Positions 35,470 to 44,122 of a DNA stretch of 64,000 nucleotides are shown piece by piece; positions within the stretch are counted from its first letter, which is position 1; every line of letters starts with the position of its first letter. The DNA comes from Bifidobacterium saguini DSM 23967 (lineage in GTDB: Bacteria > Actinomycetota > Actinomycetes > Actinomycetales > Bifidobacteriaceae): positions 62,001 through 126,000 of the forward strand of contig NZ_JGZN01000007.1 of assembly GCF_000741715.1 (NCBI RefSeq), given 5' to 3'. Made by a program: the position numbers and the translations under genes. The notes below the pieces were generated by a model. That model saw only the letters and a list, made by a program, of their open reading frames with translations, was not told where the DNA came from and ran no database searches.

Positions 35470-35559
35470 CCTGATGCGACCTCATACGACCTGACATGAC
35501 CTGACGCGACCTCATATAACCCGACATGATCTGATATGACCTCATACGACCTGATTCCT
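35470..35559. repeat. Ten-base tandem repeat (nine units) in the U32-trmD gap
   Basis: Nine head-to-tail copies of CCTgAtrcGA-type ten-mers, with a 30-base higher-order period in which CCTGA, CCTCA and CCTGA units alternate. Examples are CCTGATGCGA, CCTCATACGA and CCTGACATGA. The unit is one helical turn long. It lies upstream of the divergent U32 and trmD genes. Confidence 0.85.
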
Positions 35560-35606
35560 AATGACTAATGCGTCCCAAGATCCCAATATCACCTAATCAC
35601 CCCGTA

Positions 35607-35713
35607 TGACTGTAGGTTTTTGAACACTGACTGTAGGATTTCTAACGTTTTTCGTTCAAAAACCTACAGTCAGTGTTGGGAACCCTACAGTCGGTGTTCA
35701 AAAACCTACAGTC
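35607..35713. repeat. Second inverted-repeat cluster, upstream of trmD
   Basis: The unit GACTGTAGGTTTTTGAACAC occurs about five times: two forward copies (from 35607 and 35628) and three reversed (ending 35673, about 35693 and 35713). The centre is TTTTTCG. The outer arms TGACTGTAGGTTTTTGAACAC and its complement are perfect, so the segment can fold into a long cruciform or mRNA hairpin 50 bases before trmD. Confidence 0.85.
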
Positions 35714-35762
35714 ATCAGGCACAACATCGTTTTATGAATGGGTATCGGTAGGCTTATGTTGC

Positions 35763-36788
35763 ATGAAGATCGATATCGTGAGCGTATTCCCCGAATACTT
35801 TGAAGTGCTGAACCTGAGCCTGATGGGCAAGGCCCAGTCTAAGGGTCTGCTGGAGATCACCGCACACAATCTGCGTGACTGGACCCATGATGTGCACCAT
35901 TCGGTGGATGACACTCCGGTCGGCGGCGGTGCTGGCATGGTGATGAAGCCTGAAGTGTGGGCCGAATGCTTGGATGAGCTGCTCGGCTTGCCGACTCCCA
36001 ACGAAGATGACTCCCCTGACGAGCTCGTTTTCCCCACTTCCGAATCTGCGACTTCCACTACTGAGGAAGCACTTGATTTCTCTGAGATTCATGATGATGC
36101 CATTTTCGACGACGATATTGAAGATACTGAAAATGCCGGCGAAATCGCCGACATCGTCGACGGCAACGAGAACAAGTCTGAGGCCGCCAAGGCAACCTCC
36201 TTGCCAACAGATGAGTCTGAATCCTCGTCTGCCACTCCGGTACTAATCTTCCCGAACCCGTCTGCTCCCCTGTTCACTCAGCGCGATGCCACCGAACTGA
36301 GCCATGCTGAGCATCTGCTGTTCGGCTGCGGTCGATATGAGGGATATGACTCTCGTATTCCTGATTACTACCGTGCGCAGGGCGTTGATGTGCGCGAGTA
36401 TTCCATTGGCGATTATGTACTGAACGGCGGCGAAGTGGCGGTATCGGTGATGCTTGAGGCCATCACCCGTCTGATGCCGGGATTCATGGGCAATCCGGAT
36501 TCGATTGTGGAGGAATCCTACACAGGCGAGGGCGCACTGCTGGAGCATCGCCAGTACACGAAACCAGCGGTGTGGCGCGGCCTGAAGGTGCCGGAAGTAT
36601 TGCTTTCCGGCGATCACGGCAAGGTTGATCGTTTCCGCCGTGATGAGGCATTGACCCGCACCAACGAAATACGTCCGGATCTCATCGAGGCCTTGGATTG
36701 TAAGGCTTTGGATAAGGCCGACCGTAAAACGTTGATGGCATTGGGCTGGGAGGTTTCCGCTGCCCATCCTCGTAAGTTGGATCACTAA
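35763..36788 (+). CDS. trmD: tRNA (guanine37-N1)-methyltransferase TrmD with acidic insertion
   Basis: A 341-residue TrmD, which methylates G37 next to the anticodon with SAM and prevents frameshifting. Core motifs: [60 protein letters not shown] and [15 protein letters not shown]. About 80 residues (76-157) rich in Asp, Glu and Ser interrupt the chain between the first knot strand segment and the [11 protein letters not shown] segment; typical TrmD has only about 240-270 residues. The insertion is likely disordered. ATG 35763 is fixed by conservation. Confidence 0.95.
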   Translation: MKIDIVSVFPEYFEVLNLSLMGKAQSKGLLEITAHNLRDWTHDVHHSVDDTPVGGGAGMVMKPEVWAECLDELLGLPTPNEDDSPDELVFPTSESATSTTEEALDFSEIHDDAIFDDDIEDTENAGEIADIVDGNENKSEAAKATSLPTDESESSSATPVLIFPNPSAPLFTQRDATELSHAEHLLFGCGRYEGYDSRIPDYYRAQGVDVREYSIGDYVLNGGEVAVSVMLEAITRLMPGFMGNPDSIVEESYTGEGALLEHRQYTKPAVWRGLKVPEVLLSGDHGKVDRFRRDEALTRTNEIRPDLIEALDCKALDKADRKTLMALGWEVSAAHPRKLDH

Positions 36789-36791
36789 CCG

Positions 36792-37367
36792 CTAATCAGC
36801 AACAGGTTCGATATAGAACACGGCAGTTTCGCCGTAGTTGCGACGCTCGGTGATTTCCCAGCCTTCGGGCGCGGTGGGGTCATCGGAGCGAATCGAGCGT
36901 TCAAGCATGATTACCGTGCGCTCATTCGTGGCGCTGCCGGCCGCCAAATCAGCGAGCAGCTGATTACAGGCTTCGGTTTCATAGGCGTATGGCGGGTCGA
37001 TGAAAATAACATCGAACGGCTCGCCAAAGCCGTCTGCCACCGCTTCGGCCTTCTTCACCAACACACGGGCGCGCAGATCAGCGCCCCATGAACGGTTCTT
37101 CTTGAGGTCGGCCAACGTTTTGGTAATCAATGCAGCTGCCGGGCGGGAGCTTTCCACGGCCACCAATTCGCGGGATCCTCGGCTTAATGCTTCAATGCCG
37201 AGTGCGCCGGTGCCAGCGAACAAGTCCAAGACGCGGGCATCGTCCAAGACTCCCCATGAGTCCAAGTGGGAGAAGATGGCTTCCTTGGTACGATCGGTGG
37301 TGGGTCGGGTACCGGTTTTCGGGGTGGCCAATGCCATGCCTTTGAATCGTCCTGAAATTACGCGCAT
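36792..37367 (-). CDS. rsmD: 16S rRNA (guanine966-N2)-methyltransferase RsmD
   Basis: A 191-residue SAM-dependent methyltransferase. It begins MRVISGRFKGMALATPKTG, has RPTTDRTKEAIFSHL, the SAM loop VLDLFAGTGALGIEALSRG, and the catalytic FIDPPYAYE. It modifies G966 in the small subunit rRNA. It is convergent with trmD with three bases between the stops, so no terminator separates them; the transcripts may overlap. A GTG at 37373 is an alternative start. Confidence 0.93.
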   Translation of the reverse strand: MRVISGRFKGMALATPKTGTRPTTDRTKEAIFSHLDSWGVLDDARVLDLFAGTGALGIEALSRGSRELVAVESSRPAAALITKTLADLKKNRSWGADLRARVLVKKAEAVADGFGEPFDVIFIDPPYAYETEACNQLLADLAAGSATNERTVIMLERSIRSDDPTAPEGWEITERRNYGETAVFYIEPVAD

Positions 37368-37390
37368 GAACACCAGCTTAGCGCGAGAAG

Positions 37391-37560
37391 ACTACCCCTC
37401 AGTCGGCTTCGCCGCCGGCTCCCCTGACAAGGGGAGCCGAGTGCGGTGCGGGCTACGATTCCGCCTCCCGACTCACCAGCTAGCCAAATGTGGTGCGAGC
37501 CACGATTCCATCTCCTAACTCGCCTGACCCCCCCTGGCAAAGGGAGCCGAGAAGAGAGCC
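37391..37560. repeat. Dispersed palindromic repeat (two partial copies)
   Basis: CTACCCCTCAGTCGGCTTCG begins the first copy (37392-37440), which ends in GGCTCCCCtgacaaGGGGAGCC, an eight-base hairpin. A degenerate second copy (CCCCCCTggcaaaGGGAGCCG) lies near 37529-37552. Related copies occur at 39629-39681, 45279-45325 (inverted) and 45346-45397. All lie between 37.4 and 45.4 kb, at the end of and between genes of the sulfonate-type cluster. Confidence 0.8.
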
Positions 37561-37595
37561 GAACCGCTTATTGTCCCGGCAGTACCACCTGCCAA

Positions 37596-38444
37596 CTATT
37601 CCTGATCGTCTTGCACGTAGATGGCCTGGGTGATTTCTTCGCGCAGCTTCACGAATTCCGGCATTGCGCGCACTTTTTCCATATTGTCTGGATCATCAGG
37701 ATCACGCGGAAGAGTGATTGGAATGTCCATTTTCACCGTGCCGGGATGCGCGCTCATCACAATCACGCGGGTGGCCAAGAAAATAGCCTCATCCACGCTG
37801 TGTGTAATGAAAAACACCGTGCTGTGGCGTTCACGCCAGATGCGCAGCAGCTCGTTTTGCAGCTTCTCGCGGGTCAAGGCGTCCAGTGCCCCATAGGGTT
37901 CGTCCATCAGAATCAGGTCCGGCTCGGTGGCGAGCACGCGGGCGATTTGCGCACGCTGCTGCATGCCACCGGAGAGTTCGTATGGACGGCGGTCGGCAGC
38001 GGAGGTCAGGCCCACCAAGTCAAGGAAGTGGTCGGCCTTCTCTTTGCGCTCGGCCGCCGGCACACCTTGCATTTTCATACCGAACTCCACATTCTTGCGC
38101 ACGGTGAGCCACGGGTAGAGTGGCGGCTTTTGGAAGACCACGCCACGCTTCGGACTGGGACCGTTGATGGCCACGCCACCGGAAATCAGTTCACCATCCG
38201 ATGGCTTTTCGAAGCCGGCAAGCATGTTAAGCAGCGTGGTTTTGCCACAACCGGAGCGACCAACCACGCAGATGAAGTCGTGTTTGTTGATTGTCAGGTT
38301 GATGTCGTGCAATGCAGTCACATGGTCGCCCTGTTGGGTGACGAAGCGCTTGTTGACGCCGCGGATATCCACGGCCACGCCCTGGTCATCCATCGTCTTC
38401 TTTTCGGTGAGCTCACCCCAGGTGAGTGCGTTGTCGTTTGCCAT
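37596..38444 (-). CDS. Nitrate/taurine-type ABC transporter ATPase
   Basis: A 282-residue ATPase of the TauB/SsuB/NrtD class: Walker A VVGRSGCGKTTLLNMLAGFE, Q-loop GVVFQKPPLYPWLTVRKNVE, signature LSGGMQQRAQIARVLA, Walker B LILMDEPYGALDALTRE, and the switch His in FFITHSVDEAIFLATRV. It energises the import system with the upstream lipoprotein and permease, and its start lies 12 bases after the stop of the binding-protein gene. It is the last gene of the block; its substrate is taken from context (taurine or a related sulfonate), not from the sequence itself. Confidence 0.92.
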   Translation of the reverse strand: MANDNALTWGELTEKKTMDDQGVAVDIRGVNKRFVTQQGDHVTALHDINLTINKHDFICVVGRSGCGKTTLLNMLAGFEKPSDGELISGGVAINGPSPKRGVVFQKPPLYPWLTVRKNVEFGMKMQGVPAAERKEKADHFLDLVGLTSAADRRPYELSGGMQQRAQIARVLATEPDLILMDEPYGALDALTREKLQNELLRIWRERHSTVFFITHSVDEAIFLATRVIVMSAHPGTVKMDIPITLPRDPDDPDNMEKVRAMPEFVKLREEITQAIYVQDDQE

Positions 38445-38456
38445 GATAAGTCCTTT

Positions 38457-39578
38457 CTACTGCTTGGCCACTTGGTCGATGGCATCGGTGTACAGCACGC
38501 TGGAATAGTCGTCGCTTACCTTGTCCAGACTGCCTTGGGTCTTGAGGAATTCGGCGGTGTCCTTGAAGATGCCTGGCAGCTGGCCGTGGAAGATATCGCT
38601 TTGATCCTTGGCCTGCGGGTAGGTGTAGCCCTTGAACTGCTTCTTCACATCAGCCACCGAGTTGCCAAGGATCGTGGAAATAGATTCCGCGGAATCCGAC
38701 TCTTTGCTGGAAATCAGTCCGGCCGCGTAATTCTCCACAGCAGTCCAGGTTTCCATTACCTTCGGATTGGCCTTGATGAACGCGTCGGTAGCGAGTTCCA
38801 TATCGTAGGTGGCGGAACCGGTTTTCGCAGTGGCAGCACTGGAGGTCACGATGGTGCCGCCGTCCGCCTTCAGCTTGCTCAAGACTGGATCCCACACCCA
38901 AGCCGCGTCGATTTCGCCACGCGTCCATGCGGCGGACATCTTGTCCGGATCAAGGTTGATGAGATTCACGCTGGTTTCATTCATACCGGCGTTGTGCAGT
39001 GCTGAAAGCAGCGAGAAGTGGGAAGTGGAGCCGAATGGTACGGCGATGTTCTTTCCGGCAAGGTCTTTGATGGACTTGTAGTCACCACCGTGGGCCACCA
39101 GAGATTCAGCGTCACCGATGATGTCGTGAATCCAAATCACCTTTACCGGCAGGTTCAGTGGGGCTGATGCCGCACGCACAGCCGGCGAAGAGCCAGCTAA
39201 TCCGATATCCAGTGAGTTCGAGCCAAATGCCTGAATCACATCACCACCGGAGTTGAATTGACTCCATTGGATAGTGGCGTTCGGCAGGCAGGCTTCCAAA
39301 AGTCCCTTATCTTTGACGATGAGGTCCGCGTTCGGAATGGCCTGCCACGCGATGCGAATGGTACCTTTGAAGTCCTCGTTCTTGGCTGATGGCACCGGGC
39401 AGTCGGTTACTGCTGCACCTGAGGTGTTGCCAACCAACTCGTCGGCGGTGGGCATTTTGCCGCAGCCGGCAAGGCTGGTCAACAATGTAGCGGATACCAG
39501 CAATGCACCGATCTTACGGATTGTTTCACGGCGTGTTCCACGAATGCCTAGCATTGTTCCACGGGTTGTTTCACGCAT
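38457..39578 (-). CDS. ABC transporter substrate-binding lipoprotein (NitT/TauT type)
   Basis: A 373-residue lipoprotein from ATG 39578, with AGAGAGGA before it. The signal peptide has a long basic n-region (RGTRRETIRK), a hydrophobic core ALLVSATLLTSLAGC with the lipobox Cys, and a mature part of TauA/SsuA/NrtA-like fold: RIAWQAIPNADLIVKDKGLL, SNSLDIGLAGSSPAVRAA, KNIAVPFGSTSHFSLLSAL, and EIDAAWVWDPVLSKL. This family binds nitrate, taurine, alkanesulfonates or thiamine precursors. The ligand is unproven; the neighbours suggest taurine. Confidence 0.9.
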   Translation of the reverse strand: MRETTRGTMLGIRGTRRETIRKIGALLVSATLLTSLAGCGKMPTADELVGNTSGAAVTDCPVPSAKNEDFKGTIRIAWQAIPNADLIVKDKGLLEACLPNATIQWSQFNSGGDVIQAFGSNSLDIGLAGSSPAVRAASAPLNLPVKVIWIHDIIGDAESLVAHGGDYKSIKDLAGKNIAVPFGSTSHFSLLSALHNAGMNETSVNLINLDPDKMSAAWTRGEIDAAWVWDPVLSKLKADGGTIVTSSAATAKTGSATYDMELATDAFIKANPKVMETWTAVENYAAGLISSKESDSAESISTILGNSVADVKKQFKGYTYPQAKDQSDIFHGQLPGIFKDTAEFLKTQGSLDKVSDDYSSVLYTDAIDQVAKQ

Positions 39579-39628
39579 GTTCGATTCCTCTCTTACGACG
39601 TACAACGTTGATGTCGCGCATCCCATAT

Positions 39629-39681
39629 GGCTACCCCTCAGTCGGCTTTGTCGACAGCTCCCAACAGAGGGAGCCAAGAAG
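39629..39681. repeat. Copy of the CTACCCCTCAGTCGGCT repeat between permease and binding-protein genes
   Basis: GGCTACCCCTCAGTCGGCTT, then GTCGACAGCTCCCaacagaGGGAGCC. It is the same element as at 37391-37440, with a slightly eroded terminal hairpin. Confidence 0.75.
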
Positions 39682-39703
39682 GGAACCGCCATCGCAACTG
39701 CGG

Positions 39704-40639
39704 CTATTCCTTGCCGACCCACGGAGTCACCAGATGGGTGATGCCAAGAATCAACCAATCAAGCAGCAGCGCAGCAATACCAATCACGAAAATGCAGGCA
39801 ATGGTCAACGGCGTATTGAGCTCAGTACCGGAGAGGTAAGCGAGCGCACCAATGCCCGGGATACCATTGTTGAGTTCGGCTGCCACCACGGTGGTCCATG
39901 CGAAGCCGACCGCCAGTCGAATGCCGTTCATAATGGAAGGCAGTGCACTCGGGAAAACGACGAACAGGAATGCCTTGGGGCGGGAAGCACCCAGAGACAG
40001 GGCGGAGTTCACACGGTCACGATTCACACCGTTGATGCCATCGACGGTGGCGAGCACGATTGGTGGGAACGCCGCGAGGAACAGTAGCCAGATCTTAGTG
40101 GTGTCGCCAATGCCGAACCAGACGATCAGCAGGCCGATGTAGCCGAGCGGCGGCAGTGCACGAATGAAGTTGATGTATGGCAGGATGATGCGGTTCAACC
40201 ATCCGATTTCCGCCAGAATGAAGCCGACCAGCACGCCGACCACAATGCCCAACGCCATGCCGATGCCGATGCGTTCCAGTGAAACCACAAGATGCTGCCA
40301 GAGGAAGTACTGCTGCTCACCGCAGACGATGCGCGAGGAACCAGCCGATGCCGGGCGGCAACTGTTCGCTTCGATGAATGCATCCCACACGGCTTTTGGC
40401 CCAGGCAAATACAGCGAATTAATCAAACCAGCTGAGGTAACGCCCCACCATACGGCAATCAGTAATACCAGCGAAATAATCGGCTGGATTTTCTTTGACT
40501 TCATCCAGGCCGGCATCGGCTTGCGCTTGGCCGTGGCTTCACCGGCCACAATCGAGGTGCCTGCCACTGCCGTACCAGCTACCACCGGCGTATCTGACGC
40601 GCTGGGCATATTGGGAGTCGGTGTTGTCGCATCGCTCAT
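39704..40639 (-). CDS. ABC transporter permease (TauC/SsuC type)
   Basis: A 311-residue permease with about six membrane helices after a 45-residue polar, Thr/Ala-rich N-terminus. It contains LYLPGPKAVWDAFIE, ERIGIGMALGIVVGVLVGF, and the EAA-type loop SALSLGASRPKAFLFVVFPS that docks with the ATPase. A segment with two Cys (NSCRPASAGSSRIVCGEQ) in the first outer loop is unusual. It lies between the GPH symporter and the binding lipoprotein genes. Confidence 0.92.
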   Translation of the reverse strand: MSDATTPTPNMPSASDTPVVAGTAVAGTSIVAGEATAKRKPMPAWMKSKKIQPIISLVLLIAVWWGVTSAGLINSLYLPGPKAVWDAFIEANSCRPASAGSSRIVCGEQQYFLWQHLVVSLERIGIGMALGIVVGVLVGFILAEIGWLNRIILPYINFIRALPPLGYIGLLIVWFGIGDTTKIWLLFLAAFPPIVLATVDGINGVNRDRVNSALSLGASRPKAFLFVVFPSALPSIMNGIRLAVGFAWTTVVAAELNNGIPGIGALAYLSGTELNTPLTIACIFVIGIAALLLDWLILGITHLVTPWVGKE

Positions 40640-40688
40640 AGTCGTCTCTCCTTATTGTTCAAGTTCTTTCACTGCACCGCTGGCAGCA

Positions 40689-42326
40689 TCACTGGTCGTT
40701 ATCGGTAGATGCTTCTGCCTGCGGATCGCGAATCGCGACTCCTGTACGAGCAGACAGTTCGCGTGCACGTTCAAGTTCATGGAAGTCAGGCCATTCGATG
40801 GTGCTGCCTTCCGGTGCCGTACCGGTCGGCGTGATGCCCTCATACTTGACGAGCAGGCGGGCCTCTTCACCGGTGATGCCCTTGCGCTTGACGCGCAGCA
40901 CTTCCACGTTGTAAAGCACGCGGTCGCGGCTCAACGGGTAGATAATCACCAAGCACACGAAGGTGAGCAGGAAGAACATGCCGGGCACCAAGGTCGCCAC
41001 ATTGTAGAGTGCGGTTTTGGTTGCCGCCGATTGCACTGCGGTGGCGCCGGACTGGTAGCCGACCCAGTCAAGCGACAATCCAGCCAATTCACCGGCCACA
41101 GCCTGTCCAATCTTGCGGGCGAATGAATAGCAGGAGAAGCAGGTAGCTTCCTCGCGAGTATCACGCGTGACCTCAATGTCATCGATTACATCGGTGATCA
41201 TGGCCCAAATAACGAGGTTGAAGCCCATCAGCGCGAAGTACATGAACACTGCGCCGACCAGGAACACGATGCCGCTGCGGGTTTGAATCACGAACAACAG
41301 CAGCATGGAGATGGCACCTAGCGCCGAGGCAAACGAGCAAATGGACTTGCGGCCGAAGCGTCTGGTCAAAGGCTTTACGAACGGTACCACCAGGAACATC
41401 ACCGCAGTGCCGAGCAGACCGGAGATGGAGGCGAGCGCCGCGGAACCGAACACATCGGTGTACACGTAGGTCATCAGCTGGTTGCTGAACAGCTGCGCCA
41501 CCAGCAGGCAGAGGGCTGCAGCCACAATGCCCAGCATCGAACGGGAGGAGAACGCGTTGGCAATCATGTGCACAGGCGAGCGCTTCTCGCCTTCCTTGGC
41601 GTTCTGATCAGGGTCGGGATGCACGCGTTCGGTTACGTTGAAGTAGCAGATCAAGTAGCCGATGAATGCGGCGATGGATACTACTGCAGCCACGATGGCA
41701 AAGATATGTGTACCGTCGCCACCACGGATAACCTGATGACCGTCTACCTTCTGGTAAATCACGATTGGTGCCACAATGCCGAGAATCAAGCCGCCGATAG
41801 TGCCGCCCATGCTGCGCATGGTGGACAGGCTGGTGCGGTCGTCTGCTTCGGCGGAAATGGTGGAGGCCAGGGAGCCGAACGGGATGTTGACGCAGGAGTA
41901 GAAGAAGCACCACACCACGTAGGTCACGGACATGTAGACGATCTTGACCCACATGGCGGAGTTGATGGCGAACGTCTGGTACATGAGGAAGGAGAGAATC
42001 ACGAGCGGTGCGGTGAATCGCATCATGGTCACACGGAATTTGCCGCCCGGATGGTCTTTGGAGCGGTCCACTACTACGCCGACAGTCACATCCATCACTG
42101 CGTCGAGCACGCGCGCCAATAGGAACAATGTGCCGACGATGGTACCGGGAATGCCCATGACCTTGGTGTAGAAAATCATGAACCAGGTGCCGGCGAACAC
42201 GAACATGAAGTCCGTGCCGAAGTCGCCGCACATGTAGCCGATTTTGTCTCGCCAGCCGAATGGTCTGACGCCAGCCGAACTACTGCCATCCACCGATGCT
42301 GACTTGCTGTTGTGTGTCTTTCCCAT
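40689..42326 (-). CDS. GPH-family cation symporter (MelB-like)
   Basis: A 545-residue, 12-helix transporter of the glycoside-pentoside-hexuronide family. It has the conserved RDKIGYMCGDFGTDFMFVFA start, LDAVMDVTVGVVVDRSKDHP (the MelB cation-binding Asp region), NIPFGSLASTISAEADDRTS, and the second-half VIWAMITDVIDDIEVTR. Members usually import sugars, but some carry other organic solutes. A 70-residue charged cytosolic tail follows the last helix. Placed between the amidohydrolase and the ABC permease with about 50-base gaps, it may import a conjugate the amidohydrolase cleaves. Confidence 0.88.
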   Translation of the reverse strand: MGKTHNSKSASVDGSSSAGVRPFGWRDKIGYMCGDFGTDFMFVFAGTWFMIFYTKVMGIPGTIVGTLFLLARVLDAVMDVTVGVVVDRSKDHPGGKFRVTMMRFTAPLVILSFLMYQTFAINSAMWVKIVYMSVTYVVWCFFYSCVNIPFGSLASTISAEADDRTSLSTMRSMGGTIGGLILGIVAPIVIYQKVDGHQVIRGGDGTHIFAIVAAVVSIAAFIGYLICYFNVTERVHPDPDQNAKEGEKRSPVHMIANAFSSRSMLGIVAAALCLLVAQLFSNQLMTYVYTDVFGSAALASISGLLGTAVMFLVVPFVKPLTRRFGRKSICSFASALGAISMLLLFVIQTRSGIVFLVGAVFMYFALMGFNLVIWAMITDVIDDIEVTRDTREEATCFSCYSFARKIGQAVAGELAGLSLDWVGYQSGATAVQSAATKTALYNVATLVPGMFFLLTFVCLVIIYPLSRDRVLYNVEVLRVKRKGITGEEARLLVKYEGITPTGTAPEGSTIEWPDFHELERARELSARTGVAIRDPQAEASTDNDQ

Positions 42327-42379
42327 GACGATGCCTCTCTTGGTCTTGCGCCGTGCTCGTTGTTATCCGCGCACGGCAA

Positions 42380-44071
42380 TCACGCTGTCCAAACCGTGGT
42401 TCCTTCCTTGATGGTTTCGAGTACGTTGAGTTCGCGGACTTTGGCCGCAGCTTCGGCCTTATCCGCCGACGCGGCCAGCGGGTCCGCGTCAAGAATCGTG
42501 AGATCGGCGAGTTTGCCGGCTTCCAGAGTGCCTTTGCGCGCTTCTTCGCCGTATTGGTAGGCTGCATTGCGCGTGATGGCACTGAATGCTTCCCATGCGC
42601 CAACGCATTGCGCCTGATCGAGCTCAACACCGTGCTTGGTAACACGAGTCATGGCGCACCATGCCGCGAAGATGAGGTCCGGCGGCACAATAGGTGAATC
42701 GGTGTGGAAAGTGAAAGGAAGATTGTAGTCAAGTGCGTCATGCACTGCGGAGATGCGGGAGGCCCGCTCGAATCCCAGGTTCTTGATGTGCGCGTCGCCC
42801 CAGAACCAGCAGTGGGAGACGAATATCGAGGGAATCATATGAACAGCGGCCATGCGCGCGTACTGGTCATGGCGGGTGAGCTGGCAGTGGACCATCACTG
42901 GGCGCAAGTCGAACTTGCCGGGCTTGCTGCTGGCATGATAGGCGGCAGTGTATTGCGTGAGGAATTGTTCGCTGGCGGCATCACCGTTGCAGTGGGCCAT
43001 GACTTTCCAGCCGCGTTCAAGCGCGTGATCAAGGAAAGCGCGCATCGCTTCATCGCTTAAGATGCCAGCGCCGCGGTAGCCGGCTGGCTCTGTGGAATGC
43101 GCGGATGCGGGCAGTGGCTCGTATGGCTCGGATAGCCATGCGCCGCGCGCCTGCGGAGAACCATCTACGAACAGCTTCACACCACCGAAGCGCAAATGAT
43201 TCAGATGCTGAATACCTTCGCTGATGCCGCCGCTGGCATACGAGCCAACAGATTCGAAGACAGCATCCAAATCCTGCCCCATCATCGGATAGCAGGTCAG
43301 ATCGAGCTTCAACTTATGGGCTTCAGCAAGTTTGACGAATCGTTCGGCATATCCGGGCGCGGTGGCACCATCCTGACAGGTGGTGATGCCGTGGGATGCG
43401 TAATCGTTCTGGATATCCTCGGCCAAGTCTTCAACGTCTTGACTCGGCATGACAGCCGAATGCATCAAAATCGGCATAATTGCAGGCGTTTCAGCAAAAT
43501 AGCCGGTAAGTTTGCCGCCCGCATCCCTGCCGTATACTCCTCCGGCTGGCGCTTCAGCATCAAGATCAAGGCCGATGAGATTAAGCAGTGCAGTATTGCA
43601 GATGATGACGTGACCGGACACATGAGAAATAACTGTGGGCACATCGCCGAGTAAGGAGTCGAGCACATGCCGGTCAGGGTGTATTCCTTCGGCCAACTCG
43701 TTTTGGTCGTAGTTGAAGCCGTGCAGCACACCACCTTGAGGTAGTGGATGCGCGGCAAGGAAAGTCTGAAGTCTCGCGCCGATTTCAGCAAAATCGGCAC
43801 AGCCGGCCAAATCAGCGTCGGTGAGACGCTGACCCATGCCGGCGAAATGCGAATGGGAGTCGATGAAGCCCGGCATCAGACATGCTCCGGCAAGGTCGCG
43901 CTCTTCTGGTTGGCGGCCTCCCACGGTAATCATGGACTGGGCGCGATGGCGGGCTTCATCGAGACTTCCCACGAAGGCGATGCGACCGCGGTCATCCGTA
44001 AGCAGCGCCTCCGCTGTTGCGTCCGGCGCAGTCATAGTGCGAATGGTGCCGCCAGTGTAGATCGTTGCCAT
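42380..44071 (-). CDS. YtcJ-type metal-dependent amidohydrolase
   Basis: A 563-residue Amidohydro_3 enzyme. Metal and catalytic motifs are seen in MPGFIDSHSHFAGMGQ, the lysine-bearing segment LRFGGVKLFVDGSPQARGAW, VMAHCNGDAASEQFL, RPVMVHCQLTRHDQYA and PFTFHTDSPIVPPDL, ending in GTLEAGKLADLTILDADPL. The family hydrolyses amide bonds of diverse substrates. No signal peptide is present, so it acts in the cytosol. The upstream ATG at 44074 is only three bases from AAGGAG; ATG 44071 has better spacing. A taurine-conjugate substrate is a guess from the neighbours. Confidence 0.88.
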   Translation of the reverse strand: MATIYTGGTIRTMTAPDATAEALLTDDRGRIAFVGSLDEARHRAQSMITVGGRQPEERDLAGACLMPGFIDSHSHFAGMGQRLTDADLAGCADFAEIGARLQTFLAAHPLPQGGVLHGFNYDQNELAEGIHPDRHVLDSLLGDVPTVISHVSGHVIICNTALLNLIGLDLDAEAPAGGVYGRDAGGKLTGYFAETPAIMPILMHSAVMPSQDVEDLAEDIQNDYASHGITTCQDGATAPGYAERFVKLAEAHKLKLDLTCYPMMGQDLDAVFESVGSYASGGISEGIQHLNHLRFGGVKLFVDGSPQARGAWLSEPYEPLPASAHSTEPAGYRGAGILSDEAMRAFLDHALERGWKVMAHCNGDAASEQFLTQYTAAYHASSKPGKFDLRPVMVHCQLTRHDQYARMAAVHMIPSIFVSHCWFWGDAHIKNLGFERASRISAVHDALDYNLPFTFHTDSPIVPPDLIFAAWCAMTRVTKHGVELDQAQCVGAWEAFSAITRNAAYQYGEEARKGTLEAGKLADLTILDADPLAASADKAEAAAKVRELNVLETIKEGTTVWTA

Positions 44072-44122
44072 CATCGTCTCCTTGTGTGGTGTTGTGAGGT
44101 GCCGCTGAATAGTTCCGCGGTC

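Noticed and set aside
33631-35713. CRISPR array
   Set aside because: The repeats alternate in orientation and have irregular short spacing; there are no cas genes. They are inverted-repeat clusters, not CRISPR.
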